Part shown: positions 55,053 to 63,337 of the stretch, piece after piece
Layout of the letters: every line of letters starts with the position of its first letter
How positions within the stretch are numbered: position 1 is the stretch's first letter
NCBI RefSeq assembly: GCF_920984665.1
Contig: NZ_CAKLBP010000002.1
Span: 744,001-808,000, forward strand
From: Pedobacter sp. Leaf170
Lineage (GTDB): Bacteria; Bacteroidota; Bacteroidia; Sphingobacteriales; Sphingobacteriaceae
Reading direction: 5' to 3'
Length of the DNA: 64,000 nucleotides
Program-made: the position numbers and the translations under genes
The notes under the pieces: model-generated
What the model saw: the letters and a program-made list of their open reading frames with translations, nothing else
The model's database searches: none
Told to the model about the DNA's origin: nothing

Positions 55053-55293
55053 CTGTTTATAATTTGTTTTAATGGTTTTTTAAGGCTCTAAGATTATTCA
55101 TTCCGTTTCTTGGTTTGAAAATCATGATGGTTTCTTATTGCGTTAAAGATTGTTTGAGTATAAATTTAATGTTTTAGGTTATTGATTAGACGTACACTAA
55201 TCGCAAACGTTGCAGTTCGTAGAAATTATTTTTGAAATAGTTTGAATTTCATCCTTAAAATCGTTCTTTTTGTAATCAAACCTTTTTATACAA

Positions 55294-55803
55294 ATGGCAA
55301 CATCTCAGGTACTAATTCTTGATAAAAAACAAATTCAGCAAAAAATAGATAGAATTGCATATCAAATTCTTGAAGATAACTTGAATGAGAAAGAGATTGT
55401 GCTGGCCGGTATTTGGGATAGGGGATATAAACTTGCCATAAGGTTAGAGAAAGTTTTAAAAAAAATTTCGTCGCTTAAAATCATTTTATTAAGAATAGAT
55501 TTAGAAAAAGAAAGCAGTAAGCTTATTGCCAAAACAGATTTAAACGAAAGTAATTGGAAAAACAAAGTAATTATTCTGGTTGACGATGTTTTAAACAGCG
55601 GTAAAACACTGGCTTATGGTTTAGGCGTTTTCTTAAATACACCTCATAAAAAAATACGCACAGTAGTTTTGGTAGATAGAAGTCATAAAATTTTCCCTAT
55701 TGCTACAGATTTTGTTGGCTTAGAGCTTGCTACAATTTTAAAAGAACATGTAGATGTGGTAATGGATGTTGAAGGCGAAGAAGACCGTGTTTATTTGAGT
55801 TAA
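55294..55803 (+). CDS. Phosphoribosyltransferase-domain protein, PyrR-like
   Basis: 169 residues. PRPP loop: NKVIILVDDVLNSGKTLAYG, with the two acidic residues and the following SGKT. N-terminal helix and strand IAYQILEDNLNEKEIVLAGIWDRGYKLA. C-terminal hood VVLVDRSHKIFPIATDFVGLELAT matches PyrR (R-SHK-FPI). PyrR has uracil phosphoribosyltransferase and, in some bacteria, RNA-binding roles. No pyr gene is adjacent; its link to the carotenoid genes after it is unclear. Confidence 0.85.
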   Translation: MATSQVLILDKKQIQQKIDRIAYQILEDNLNEKEIVLAGIWDRGYKLAIRLEKVLKKISSLKIILLRIDLEKESSKLIAKTDLNESNWKNKVIILVDDVLNSGKTLAYGLGVFLNTPHKKIRTVVLVDRSHKIFPIATDFVGLELATILKEHVDVVMDVEGEEDRVYLS

Positions 55804-55876
55804 ATTAACATTTCTTATTTACCAGAAAACAAAAGCATTACTTGCAATTAAGCCCAATTTTTTGCAATTTCCCTAA

Positions 55877-56500
55877 ATGTACCTTCCCAAAAAAAATACG
55901 ATAATCTACAGGTTTTTTACCTGGTACATAAAATTTATAATCAAGAAAGATTTTACGTCTTTTAAACACGATTCTGTTTCATTTCAACGAGATTCTTCTA
56001 TCTTAATTATTGCAAATCATTTTAGCTGGTGGGATGGTTTTTTTATTTTTTATTTGAATAAAATTGTCTTTAAAAAAGAATTTCATGTTCTGGTAAATGC
56101 AGAAAATTACCATAAAGTGAGCTTTCTGAAATACCTTGGTGCCTTTGCAACCTCTAGCGGAGGTAAAGATGTTTTAAATACTTTAAGCTATGCGGGAGAA
56201 CTTTTAAGCAACCCGAATAATCTCGTGCTTGTGTTCCCGCAGGGGAAGTTGCATTCTAATCATGCTCAGGAAATAAATTTTGAAAAGGGGGTTATGCAGA
56301 TGATAAACTCGAGCAATAAAAAGATAAATATCATTTTTGCTGCAACGTTTATCGATTATTTTTCCAGTAGAAAACCATCCGTATTTATGTATCTCCATAA
56401 TTGGGATACTGAAGAATATATAAGTTTGCAACTTTTAAAGAGCGCTTACAATAAACATTATAATACATCGCTTGTTAAACAGACACAAATTAAAGAATGA
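55877..56500 (+). CDS. PlsC-type acyltransferase, probably for carotenoid glycosides
   Basis: 207 residues. The HX4D motif is ANHFSWWDGFF; then FHVLVNAENYHKVSFLKYLGAFATSSGG and FPQGKLHSNHAQEINFEKGVMQM, the glycerophosphate acyltransferase blocks. Membrane-associated. Ends 4 bp into the next gene, the CruG-like glycosyltransferase, which suggests its substrate is the glycosylated carotenoid rather than a phospholipid (inference; compare CrtO of staphyloxanthin). Confidence 0.85.
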   Translation: MYLPKKNTIIYRFFTWYIKFIIKKDFTSFKHDSVSFQRDSSILIIANHFSWWDGFFIFYLNKIVFKKEFHVLVNAENYHKVSFLKYLGAFATSSGGKDVLNTLSYAGELLSNPNNLVLVFPQGKLHSNHAQEINFEKGVMQMINSSNKKINIIFAATFIDYFSSRKPSVFMYLHNWDTEEYISLQLLKSAYNKHYNTSLVKQTQIKE

Positions 56501-57594
56501 CGGTTTTTATTTACGCAGCATTAATTTTTCTGGTTATCAGGTTTTCGGTTACTGTATTCAATTTTCTTTCTAACCCAAAACTTCCCCGCACGGTTAAACA
56601 TTACGATTATAAGGTTTCAATTTTAATACCGGCAAGAAACGAAGCTGAAAATATAATTGGCTTATTGCAATCCATTAAAGAACAAGATTATCAAAATTAT
56701 GAGGTTTTAGTGCTCGATGATGATAGTAGTGATAATACTTATAATCTGGTTGCGTCTTTTTGCGAGGAGAACGATAAATTCAGTATATATCATGGCGAAG
56801 CATTACCAAAAGGATGGCTTGGTAAAAATTATGCCTGCCATCAGCTATCTAAACAGGCCAGCGGAAATTACTTTTTGTTTTTGGATGCTGATGAAGAAAT
56901 TAAAAAGGGCTTTATAAATAGCTTAATTTTCCGAATGGAAAACGGTGGATTGAGTTTGCTCAGCGTTTTTACTAATCAGATTATGCTAAGTTTTGGTGAA
57001 AAACTTACTGTGCCTTTGATGCATTTCATTTTATTGAATTTGCTACCATTAAGATTAGTTCGAGTTTCTGATAATCCGGCATTTTCTGCTGCAAGTGGGC
57101 AATGTATGTTTTTCAAAGCTTCAAATTACCAGGATAACAACTGGCACGAGAGCGTTAAAAATAAAATTGTGGAGGATGTAGAGATTATGAAACTGGTAAA
57201 GCAAAAAGATTTTAAAGCCGAAGCACTTTTGGCTAATGGCTTAATTTACTGTCGGATGTACAAAAATCTCAGCGAATGCATAAATGGCTTTAGTAAAAAT
57301 TTACTAGCAGGTTTTGGTAATAACATCATAATATTACTAATTTACCAACTTTTGGTTATTGCATGGCCAATAGTTTTAATTCTGAATTTCGATTTATCAC
57401 TACTTGCATTACCCTTAACATTAGTTATTTTAAGCAGATTGATGATATCATTTTTATCAGGACAGAACGTTTTACTTAATTTAGTTTTACATCCTTTACA
57501 AATGCTGTTCTATTTGCTAATATCATTAATATCAATAAAAAAGCATTTATTTAAAACCGGAACATGGAAGGGCAGATTAATCAAGCAGATTTAA
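56497..57594 (+). CDS. Glycosyltransferase family 2, CruG-like (carotenoid glycosylation)
   Basis: 365 residues. One N-terminal membrane helix (VFIYAALIFLVIRFSVTVF); GT2 core VSILIPARNEAENIIGLLQS, YEVLVLDDDSSDNTYNLV, GWLGKNYACHQLS, YFLFLDADEEIKKGF; later VEDVEIMKLVKQKDFKAEAL; and three C-terminal membrane helices (IIILLIYQLLVIAWPIVLIL onward). The DADEE metal site is present. CruG of cyanobacteria, a 2'-O-glycosyltransferase, is of this GT2 type and is a neighbour of cruF, as here. Overlaps the cruF-like gene by 31 bp. Confidence 0.8.
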   Translation: MTVFIYAALIFLVIRFSVTVFNFLSNPKLPRTVKHYDYKVSILIPARNEAENIIGLLQSIKEQDYQNYEVLVLDDDSSDNTYNLVASFCEENDKFSIYHGEALPKGWLGKNYACHQLSKQASGNYFLFLDADEEIKKGFINSLIFRMENGGLSLLSVFTNQIMLSFGEKLTVPLMHFILLNLLPLRLVRVSDNPAFSAASGQCMFFKASNYQDNNWHESVKNKIVEDVEIMKLVKQKDFKAEALLANGLIYCRMYKNLSECINGFSKNLLAGFGNNIIILLIYQLLVIAWPIVLILNFDLSLLALPLTLVILSRLMISFLSGQNVLLNLVLHPLQMLFYLLISLISIKKHLFKTGTWKGRLIKQI

Positions 57595-58220
57595 GAAAAA
57601 AGAAAATAGCGGTTGCTGTTATTATCATTTTTCATTTGGTTGGTTTAACAGGATTCTTAATTCCCTTATTGCAGCCATATTTTATGAAGCTTGTGCCGTT
57701 TCATTTATTGCTGATGTTTGCCATTATCATTTTTTCTTACAACGCCGACTTGAAAAGATTATTACTCTTTATTTGTGGCGTTTTTATTTGTGGTTATTTA
57801 GTCGAAGTATTAGGCGTAAAAACTGGGAAAATTTTTGGTAGTTACGCTTATGGTTCCACGCTGGGTTTTAAGCTTGCCAGTGTGCCTTTATTAATGGGCG
57901 TAAACTGGGTTATTTTAATTTTTAGCGCCGGACAAATGATTAGGAGTTTTAAAATTAGAAATGGAATACTGGCATCACTTTTAGGCGGGTTCTGTTTAAT
58001 TTTGTTAGACTTTTTTTTAGAGCCTATTGCCGTTAAATTCGACTACTGGCATTGGGATAAAAACATAATACCGGCTCAAAATTTTCTGGCCTGGTTTATT
58101 GTTTCGGTAATTTTGCTCAAGTTTTATTACGCTTTAGGCCTAAAACAACAGAAATTTATTGGCACAACCATGTATATTTCTCAATTGATATTCTTTGTTG
58201 TTTTATACATAACAAGATGA
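57564..58220 (+). CDS. CruF-like carotenoid 1',2'-hydratase (PF04240)
   Basis: 218 residues, about six to seven membrane helices. Family words: FICGVFICGYLVEVLGVKTGKIFGSYAYG, LASVPLLMGVNWVILI, LLDFFLEPIAVKFDYWHWD. The Glu in GYLVEVLG, GSYAYG and the Asp/Glu of DFFLEP are the conserved features of this carotenoid-synthesis family. CruF adds water to the psi-end of a monocyclic carotene such as gamma-carotene, giving the 1'-hydroxy group. Start overlaps the upstream gene. Confidence 0.85.
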   Translation: MEGQINQADLRKKKIAVAVIIIFHLVGLTGFLIPLLQPYFMKLVPFHLLLMFAIIIFSYNADLKRLLLFICGVFICGYLVEVLGVKTGKIFGSYAYGSTLGFKLASVPLLMGVNWVILIFSAGQMIRSFKIRNGILASLLGGFCLILLDFFLEPIAVKFDYWHWDKNIIPAQNFLAWFIVSVILLKFYYALGLKQQKFIGTTMYISQLIFFVVLYITR

Positions 58221-58234
58221 TAGGATATTTTGCT

Positions 58235-58242
58235 TAATTTTG
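58235..58242 (+). promoter_or_regulatory. -7 box TAATTTTG, 7 nt before ispH
   Basis: Fits TAnnTTTG; no TTG at -33. Suggests ispH also has its own short-leader transcript. Confidence 0.4.
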
Positions 58243-58249
58243 TAGCACA

Positions 58250-59098
58250 ATGAGTTATAATTTACAAGTCACTATTGATAAAGCTTCGGGTTTCTGCTTT
58301 GGCGTTGTTTACGCAATTGAAATGGCAGAAGATATTTTAGAAAACGAAGGGCGTTTATATTGCCTGGGTGATATTGTGCATAATGATGAAGAAGTTGAAC
58401 GTTTAACAAAAAAGGGCTTAAAAATCATCGACCATGAGGTTTTAAAAACCCTGAATAATGAAAAAGTGCTTATAAGGGCGCATGGCGAAGCACCTTCTAC
58501 TTATCAGTTAGCGCTTGATAATAATTTAACACTTATAGATGCTTCTTGTCCGGTAGTTTTGAAACTCCAAAACCGGATTAAAAATTCACATGATGATGAT
58601 GAGCAAATCTTAATTTTTGGAAAACATGGCCATGCTGAAGTTATTGGATTGCAAGGACAAACAGATGGGAAAGCAATCGTTTTTCAGGATTTAGCAGAGC
58701 TAGATAATGTAGAGCTGCCTTCTAAATTTACCCTTTACAGCCAAACAACAAAAAGTGTAGATAAATTTTACAGCATCAAAAATGATTTGTTAGGCCGCGG
58801 TTATGAAGTTAAAGCAAACGATACCATCTGCAGGCAGGTTTCTAATCGATACGAAGAGCTTGAAAATTTTGTAAGCCATTACGATAAAATTATATTTGTT
58901 TCGGGCAAGAAATCGTCAAATGGTAAGGTGCTGTATGATGTTTGTAAGAAATTTAACCAAAACTCTTACTTCATTTCTAATGTAGAAGAACTTGATAAAA
59001 ACTGGTTTGCCAGTAATGATAAAGTTGGTATTTGCGGGGCAACCTCTACACCAATGTGGCTAATGGAAAATGTAAAAGCTGAATTAGAACAGTATTAA
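58250..59098 (+). CDS. ispH: 4-hydroxy-3-methylbut-2-enyl diphosphate reductase
   Basis: 282 residues. The three iron-sulfur Cys are in ASGFCFGVVYAIE, LIDASCPVV and DTICRQVSNRYEE. Active-site His and Glu words: RAHGEAPSTYQ, FGKHGHAEVIGLQGQ; and GKKSSNGKVLYDVC, GICGATSTPMWLME at the end. Last step of the MEP pathway, making IPP and DMAPP. Placed within the carotenoid run, where it would raise precursor supply. A -7 box TAATTTTG (58235-58242) lies 7 nt upstream. Confidence 0.97.
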   Translation: MSYNLQVTIDKASGFCFGVVYAIEMAEDILENEGRLYCLGDIVHNDEEVERLTKKGLKIIDHEVLKTLNNEKVLIRAHGEAPSTYQLALDNNLTLIDASCPVVLKLQNRIKNSHDDDEQILIFGKHGHAEVIGLQGQTDGKAIVFQDLAELDNVELPSKFTLYSQTTKSVDKFYSIKNDLLGRGYEVKANDTICRQVSNRYEELENFVSHYDKIIFVSGKKSSNGKVLYDVCKKFNQNSYFISNVEELDKNWFASNDKVGICGATSTPMWLMENVKAELEQY

Positions 59099-59159
59099 GC
59101 AGATTTTAAAATCAAATCTTCTCTAAAACTGTTTACCTAATAAGTAACCTTAACCTTAA

Positions 59160-59834
59160 TTGAAAACAGTTAATAAAAATATTGGTGTTTTAGTTGCACT
59201 AACCATAATTGTTTTTTGGTTTACCTCACTGTATTTTCTTTTAAACTGGAATTTTTCCTGGTACAATCCATTAGTATATTTAATGGTTTTCATCCAGATG
59301 CATTTATACACAGGCTTGTTTATTACAGCTCATGATGCTATGCATGGAACCATTTCGGGTGATAAAAAAATTAATAATTTATTGGGTTATGTATCTGTAT
59401 TTTTGTACGCGGGCTTTTTTTACAATCGCCTGCTGGCAAAACACCATGACCACCACAAGCATGTACATACGGAACACGATCCAGATTATGCGCCACACGG
59501 ATTTTGGAAATGGTATTTCAGTTTTATGATGAATTACGTAAGCATTATACAGTTGGTTATTATGGCTATAGCTTACAATGTGTTAAAAATTTGGGTTAAT
59601 GAAGCCAACTTGTTGATGTTTTGGGTGCTTCCATCACTACTAAGTACTTTTCAGTTGTTTTATTTTGGAACTTATGTGCCTCATAAAGGCGAGCACGATA
59701 ACGAGTTCCATTCATCAACGCTCTCAAAAAATCATTTCATCGCTTTTATAACCTGTTATTTTTTTGGTTATCATTTAGAACACCATCAAAAACCATCAGT
59801 TCCCTGGTGGAAACTACATCAGCAAAAAGCCTAA
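59160..59834 (+). CDS. crtW: CrtW-like beta-carotene ketolase (fatty acid desaturase fold)
   Basis: 224 residues, TTG start (no ATG fits; MKTVNKNIGVLVALTIIVFW). Four membrane helices and the di-iron His motifs: HDAMHG, HHDHHKHVH and YHLEHH. The CrtW-specific block FYFGTYVPHKGEH, with later FFGYHLEHHQKPSVPWWKL, matches beta-carotene 4-ketolases rather than hydroxylase CrtZ or acyl-CoA desaturases. It adds the 4-keto group on the beta ring. Last gene of the carotenoid run. Confidence 0.88.
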   Translation: MKTVNKNIGVLVALTIIVFWFTSLYFLLNWNFSWYNPLVYLMVFIQMHLYTGLFITAHDAMHGTISGDKKINNLLGYVSVFLYAGFFYNRLLAKHHDHHKHVHTEHDPDYAPHGFWKWYFSFMMNYVSIIQLVIMAIAYNVLKIWVNEANLLMFWVLPSLLSTFQLFYFGTYVPHKGEHDNEFHSSTLSKNHFIAFITCYFFGYHLEHHQKPSVPWWKLHQQKA

Positions 59835-59896
59835 TATTTTACCTAAATATGTTTCTCGCTTTAATATAAGGATGCTTTTATCATACCGTAAAATAG

Positions 59897-59904
59897 TATT
59901 TTTG
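59897..59904 (+). promoter_or_regulatory. -7 box TATTTTTG before the TonB receptor
   Basis: Fits TAnnTTTG, 47 nt before the ATG at 59952; no clear -33. Confidence 0.35.
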
Positions 59905-59951
59905 CTTCCAATAAACTGTCTTAGCCATTTTAAAACCATCTAAAAATACGC

Positions 59952-62324
59952 ATGTACAAGAAACATTTCTTGCTCATTTTTTTTCTTTTGCTAAGTACCT
60001 TCGCTTTTGCACAAAACGGTGTAATTAAAGGAAAAGTTAGTGATGTTTACACCAATGAAGGGCTCGGAGCGGTAACTGTTATTTTGCAAGGTACAAATGT
60101 TGGTACGCAGACCGATACTTTAGGTAATTATTCAATATCTGGATTAAAACCCGGTGTTTACAACATACAGTTCAGGGCTGTTGGCTATCAAAATAAAACA
60201 TTTTTTGATGTTCAGGTAGCAAATGCTAAGCCGAGCATTATTAATTTAGCTTTAGAATCTGCCCAAAATGAAATAGGAGAGGTAACCATACGATCGCAGC
60301 GTTTCATTAAACCAATTGAAAGCCCATTGTCTTTACGCACCATCGGTGTTACAGAAATTAAAAGAAATCCTGGCGGCAATAGAGATATTTCCAAAGTAAT
60401 TCAATCACTCCCGGGTGTATCTGTACCTGTAAGCTTTCGTAACGATATTATAATTAGAGGTGGTGCACCCAATGAAAACAGATTTTTTATTGATGGTGTA
60501 GAAATTCCAAACATTAATCATTTTACAACACAAGGCTCATCCGGCGGTCCGGTTGGTTTAATTAATGTAGATTTTATAAATGAGGTAGATTTTTATTCAG
60601 GTGCATTTCCTGCATCACGTGGAAATTCTTTAAGTTCTGTTTTTGAGTTTAAACAGAGAGATGGCAATGCCGATAAACTTGGCGCATCTTTAACGGTTGG
60701 CTCAAGTGATTTCGCCTTAAGTATGGATGGGCCTCTAAGTAAGAAAACTACATTATTAGCATCTTATCGTCTATCGTATCTGCAAGGATTATTCAAACTT
60801 ATTGGTCTTCCTTTTTTGCCTTCTTATCAGGATTTTCAATTTAAGTTAAAAACTAAATTTAATACAAAAAACGAGCTTACCATTTTAGGTTTAGGTGCTG
60901 TAGACCGGTTTAAACTTAATTTTGACGCCGACCCAACGGAAGAAAACTTGTATACCTTATCGGTTATCCCGGTAAACAGTCAGGATAATTATACAATCGG
61001 TGCAGTTTATAAAAATTACCGTGAGCGTGGTTTTTCAACCTTAGTGCTTAGCAGGAATTATTTAAATACCAGTGCCGATAAATTTCAGGATAATGATGAG
61101 TCAAAATTAAAAACCTTAACCTATTCTTCAAAAGAAACGGAAAATAAGTTTCGGTTTGAAAATTCATCAAAAGAAGGTATTTACAAAATAAATTTTGGTG
61201 TTGGAGCAGAAACAGGCAATTACAATGTGCAAAACGCCGTTTTTTTACCAACAGGCTTGCAGAGTTATAATTCTGAATTAAACTTAATTAAGTACGGCGC
61301 CTTTGCGCAAGTTAGCGCTTCATATTTAGAGGATAAGTTAAACTTGTCGACTGGTTTTAGGATAGATGGAAGCAACTATGCTAAGCAGATGAACAATCCG
61401 TTTAAAACCTTTTCGCCCCGATTCTCGGCATCTTACAGTTTTACAGAAAAGTTCAGTTTTAACTTTAATACTGGAATTTACTATCAATTGCCTGCTTATA
61501 CACTTTTGGGTTACCGAGAAAATACCGGCTCGCCTTTGCTCAATAAAAATGTTAATTACATACAATCAACCCATTTTGTTGTTGGTTTAGAATACAACAG
61601 CTTAAAAAACACCAAATTTACTATAGAAGGATTTTACAAACGATATTCGAAATACCCGCTACTTAAACAACTTAATGATACTGTACCGCTTGCTAATTTA
61701 GGTGCTGATTTTGGTGTGGTCGGAAATTCAAGAGTAGTTGGGGAAACAGATGGCAGAAGTTACGGTGTTGAGTTTTTTGCTCAGCAACGCCTAACCAAAG
61801 GTTTTTACGGTATTTTTGCTTTAACTTTATTTAGAAGTGAATTTGAGGATAAAAGAAATATTTACGTTCAATCGAGCTGGAACAGCAGGTACATTTTAAG
61901 TGCTACAGCTGGTAAAGTATTTAAAGGAAATTGGGAAGCTGGTGCTAAGTTTAGATTTAGCGGAGGAAGCCCCTACACACCTTTTGATGCGCCTTTTTCA
62001 TCCTTAAAAACAAGTTATAGCGTATTACCAGAAGGCGTTAGAGATTTCGACCAACTAAATTCTTTACGCCTGGCAAACTTTTACCAACTGGATGTTAGGG
62101 TAGATAAAAAATTTCCTTTTAAGAAATTTAACTTTAACCTGTATTTAGATATACAGAATGTAACATATAACAAATATCAACTTCAACCGGCTTTAGTACT
62201 TGATAGAGATGCCAGTGGTAATCCACAGGATTTAGCAGGCGACCCATCACGTTTTAAAACGAAACTTTTAAACAATAGTGGAGGCAATATCTTGCCAACA
62301 TTAGGCATAATACTTGATTTTTAA
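59952..62324 (+). CDS. TonB-dependent receptor with regulatory N-domain
   Basis: 790 residues. Signal peptide (HFLLIFFLLLSTFAFAQ); CarboxypepD_reg domain (GVIKGKVSDVYTNEGLGAVTVIL to NIQFRAVGYQNKTF); plug with NRDISKVIQSLPGV, IIIRGGAPNENRFFIDGVEIPNINHF and VDFINEVDFYSGAFPASRG; barrel to the C-terminal LPTLGIILDF. SusC signature absent, no SusD partner. Two bases separate it from ferrochelatase, so they share a transcript; iron or heme-related cargo is suggested by that alone. Confidence 0.93.
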   Translation: MYKKHFLLIFFLLLSTFAFAQNGVIKGKVSDVYTNEGLGAVTVILQGTNVGTQTDTLGNYSISGLKPGVYNIQFRAVGYQNKTFFDVQVANAKPSIINLALESAQNEIGEVTIRSQRFIKPIESPLSLRTIGVTEIKRNPGGNRDISKVIQSLPGVSVPVSFRNDIIIRGGAPNENRFFIDGVEIPNINHFTTQGSSGGPVGLINVDFINEVDFYSGAFPASRGNSLSSVFEFKQRDGNADKLGASLTVGSSDFALSMDGPLSKKTTLLASYRLSYLQGLFKLIGLPFLPSYQDFQFKLKTKFNTKNELTILGLGAVDRFKLNFDADPTEENLYTLSVIPVNSQDNYTIGAVYKNYRERGFSTLVLSRNYLNTSADKFQDNDESKLKTLTYSSKETENKFRFENSSKEGIYKINFGVGAETGNYNVQNAVFLPTGLQSYNSELNLIKYGAFAQVSASYLEDKLNLSTGFRIDGSNYAKQMNNPFKTFSPRFSASYSFTEKFSFNFNTGIYYQLPAYTLLGYRENTGSPLLNKNVNYIQSTHFVVGLEYNSLKNTKFTIEGFYKRYSKYPLLKQLNDTVPLANLGADFGVVGNSRVVGETDGRSYGVEFFAQQRLTKGFYGIFALTLFRSEFEDKRNIYVQSSWNSRYILSATAGKVFKGNWEAGAKFRFSGGSPYTPFDAPFSSLKTSYSVLPEGVRDFDQLNSLRLANFYQLDVRVDKKFPFKKFNFNLYLDIQNVTYNKYQLQPALVLDRDASGNPQDLAGDPSRFKTKLLNNSGGNILPTLGIILDF

Positions 62325-62326
62325 AG

Positions 62327-63337
62327 ATGAGCAAAAAAGGAATTTTATTAGTTAATTTAGGAACTCCAGATAGCCCTGTAACTGCTGATGTGAGAAAATA
62401 TTTAGATCAGTTTTTAATGGATGAACGGGTGATTGACATCCCAAAATTTAACAGAACTCTATTGGTTAAAGGTATCATTGTGCCTTTTAGAAGCCCGAAA
62501 ACATCAAAATTATATAAAGAAATCTGGAATGAAAATGGCTCACCGCTTTTACATTACAGTAGAATTCAGGCTAAAATGCTTCAGGAAAAATTGGGCGAAG
62601 CCTACCATGTAGAATTAGCGATGCGTTATCAAAGCCCATCAATTGAAACTGCATTGGCAAATTTAAAAGCAGGCCTGGTAGAAAGTATACAAGTTATTCC
62701 ACTTTTTCCTCAATACGCATCGGCAAGTTCTGGCTCAGTAATTCAGCTGGTAATGGAATTGGTTAGCAAATGGCCAACGGTGCCGCCCATTTCTTTTGTA
62801 AACTCTTTCCACGATAATAAGTTGATGATTGAGGTTTTTGCAGAAAATGCTAGAAAACACAATCCGGAAACATACGATCATATCTTATTCAGTTTCCATG
62901 GTTTACCCGAAAGGCAACTTTTAAAATGTGACCATACCGGAAATTATTGCCTAAAGAATAAAGATTGCTGTCAAACATTAAACGACACCAATAAATTTTG
63001 CTATTCGGCACAAGGACATGATACGGCAAGATTAATTGCCCAGGAACTTGGTATTTCAAAAGATAGATATACCGTTTGTTTTCAGTCTCGTTTAGGAAAA
63101 GAGCCTTGGGTACAACCATACACAACTGATGTTTTGAAGAAGCTCGCATCCGAAGGCAAGAAAAGATTGTTGGTTTTTAGTCCGGCCTTTGTTGCCGATT
63201 GTTTAGAAACTTTATACGAAATAACGGTCGAATATCACGAAGAATTTAAAGAATTGGGTGGTGAACATGTTCAGTTAGTCGAAAGCTTAAACGATAACCC
63301 AAAATTTATTGATGCTTTGGCTGGGATGATACATTAA
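62327..63337 (+). CDS. hemH: Ferrochelatase
   Basis: 336 residues. KKGILLVNLGTPDSPVTADVRKYLDQFLMD start; FSFHGLPERQLLKCDHTGNYC with the metal-binding His; a Cys-rich insert (CDH, CLKNKDCC); FQSRLGKEPWVQPYT; and VFSPAFVADCLETLYEI with the catalytic Glu. Inserts Fe2+ into protoporphyrin IX (or coproporphyrin III). Its end overlaps the convergent waaA end by 4 bp. Confidence 0.97.
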   Translation: MSKKGILLVNLGTPDSPVTADVRKYLDQFLMDERVIDIPKFNRTLLVKGIIVPFRSPKTSKLYKEIWNENGSPLLHYSRIQAKMLQEKLGEAYHVELAMRYQSPSIETALANLKAGLVESIQVIPLFPQYASASSGSVIQLVMELVSKWPTVPPISFVNSFHDNKLMIEVFAENARKHNPETYDHILFSFHGLPERQLLKCDHTGNYCLKNKDCCQTLNDTNKFCYSAQGHDTARLIAQELGISKDRYTVCFQSRLGKEPWVQPYTTDVLKKLASEGKKRLLVFSPAFVADCLETLYEITVEYHEEFKELGGEHVQLVESLNDNPKFIDALAGMIH

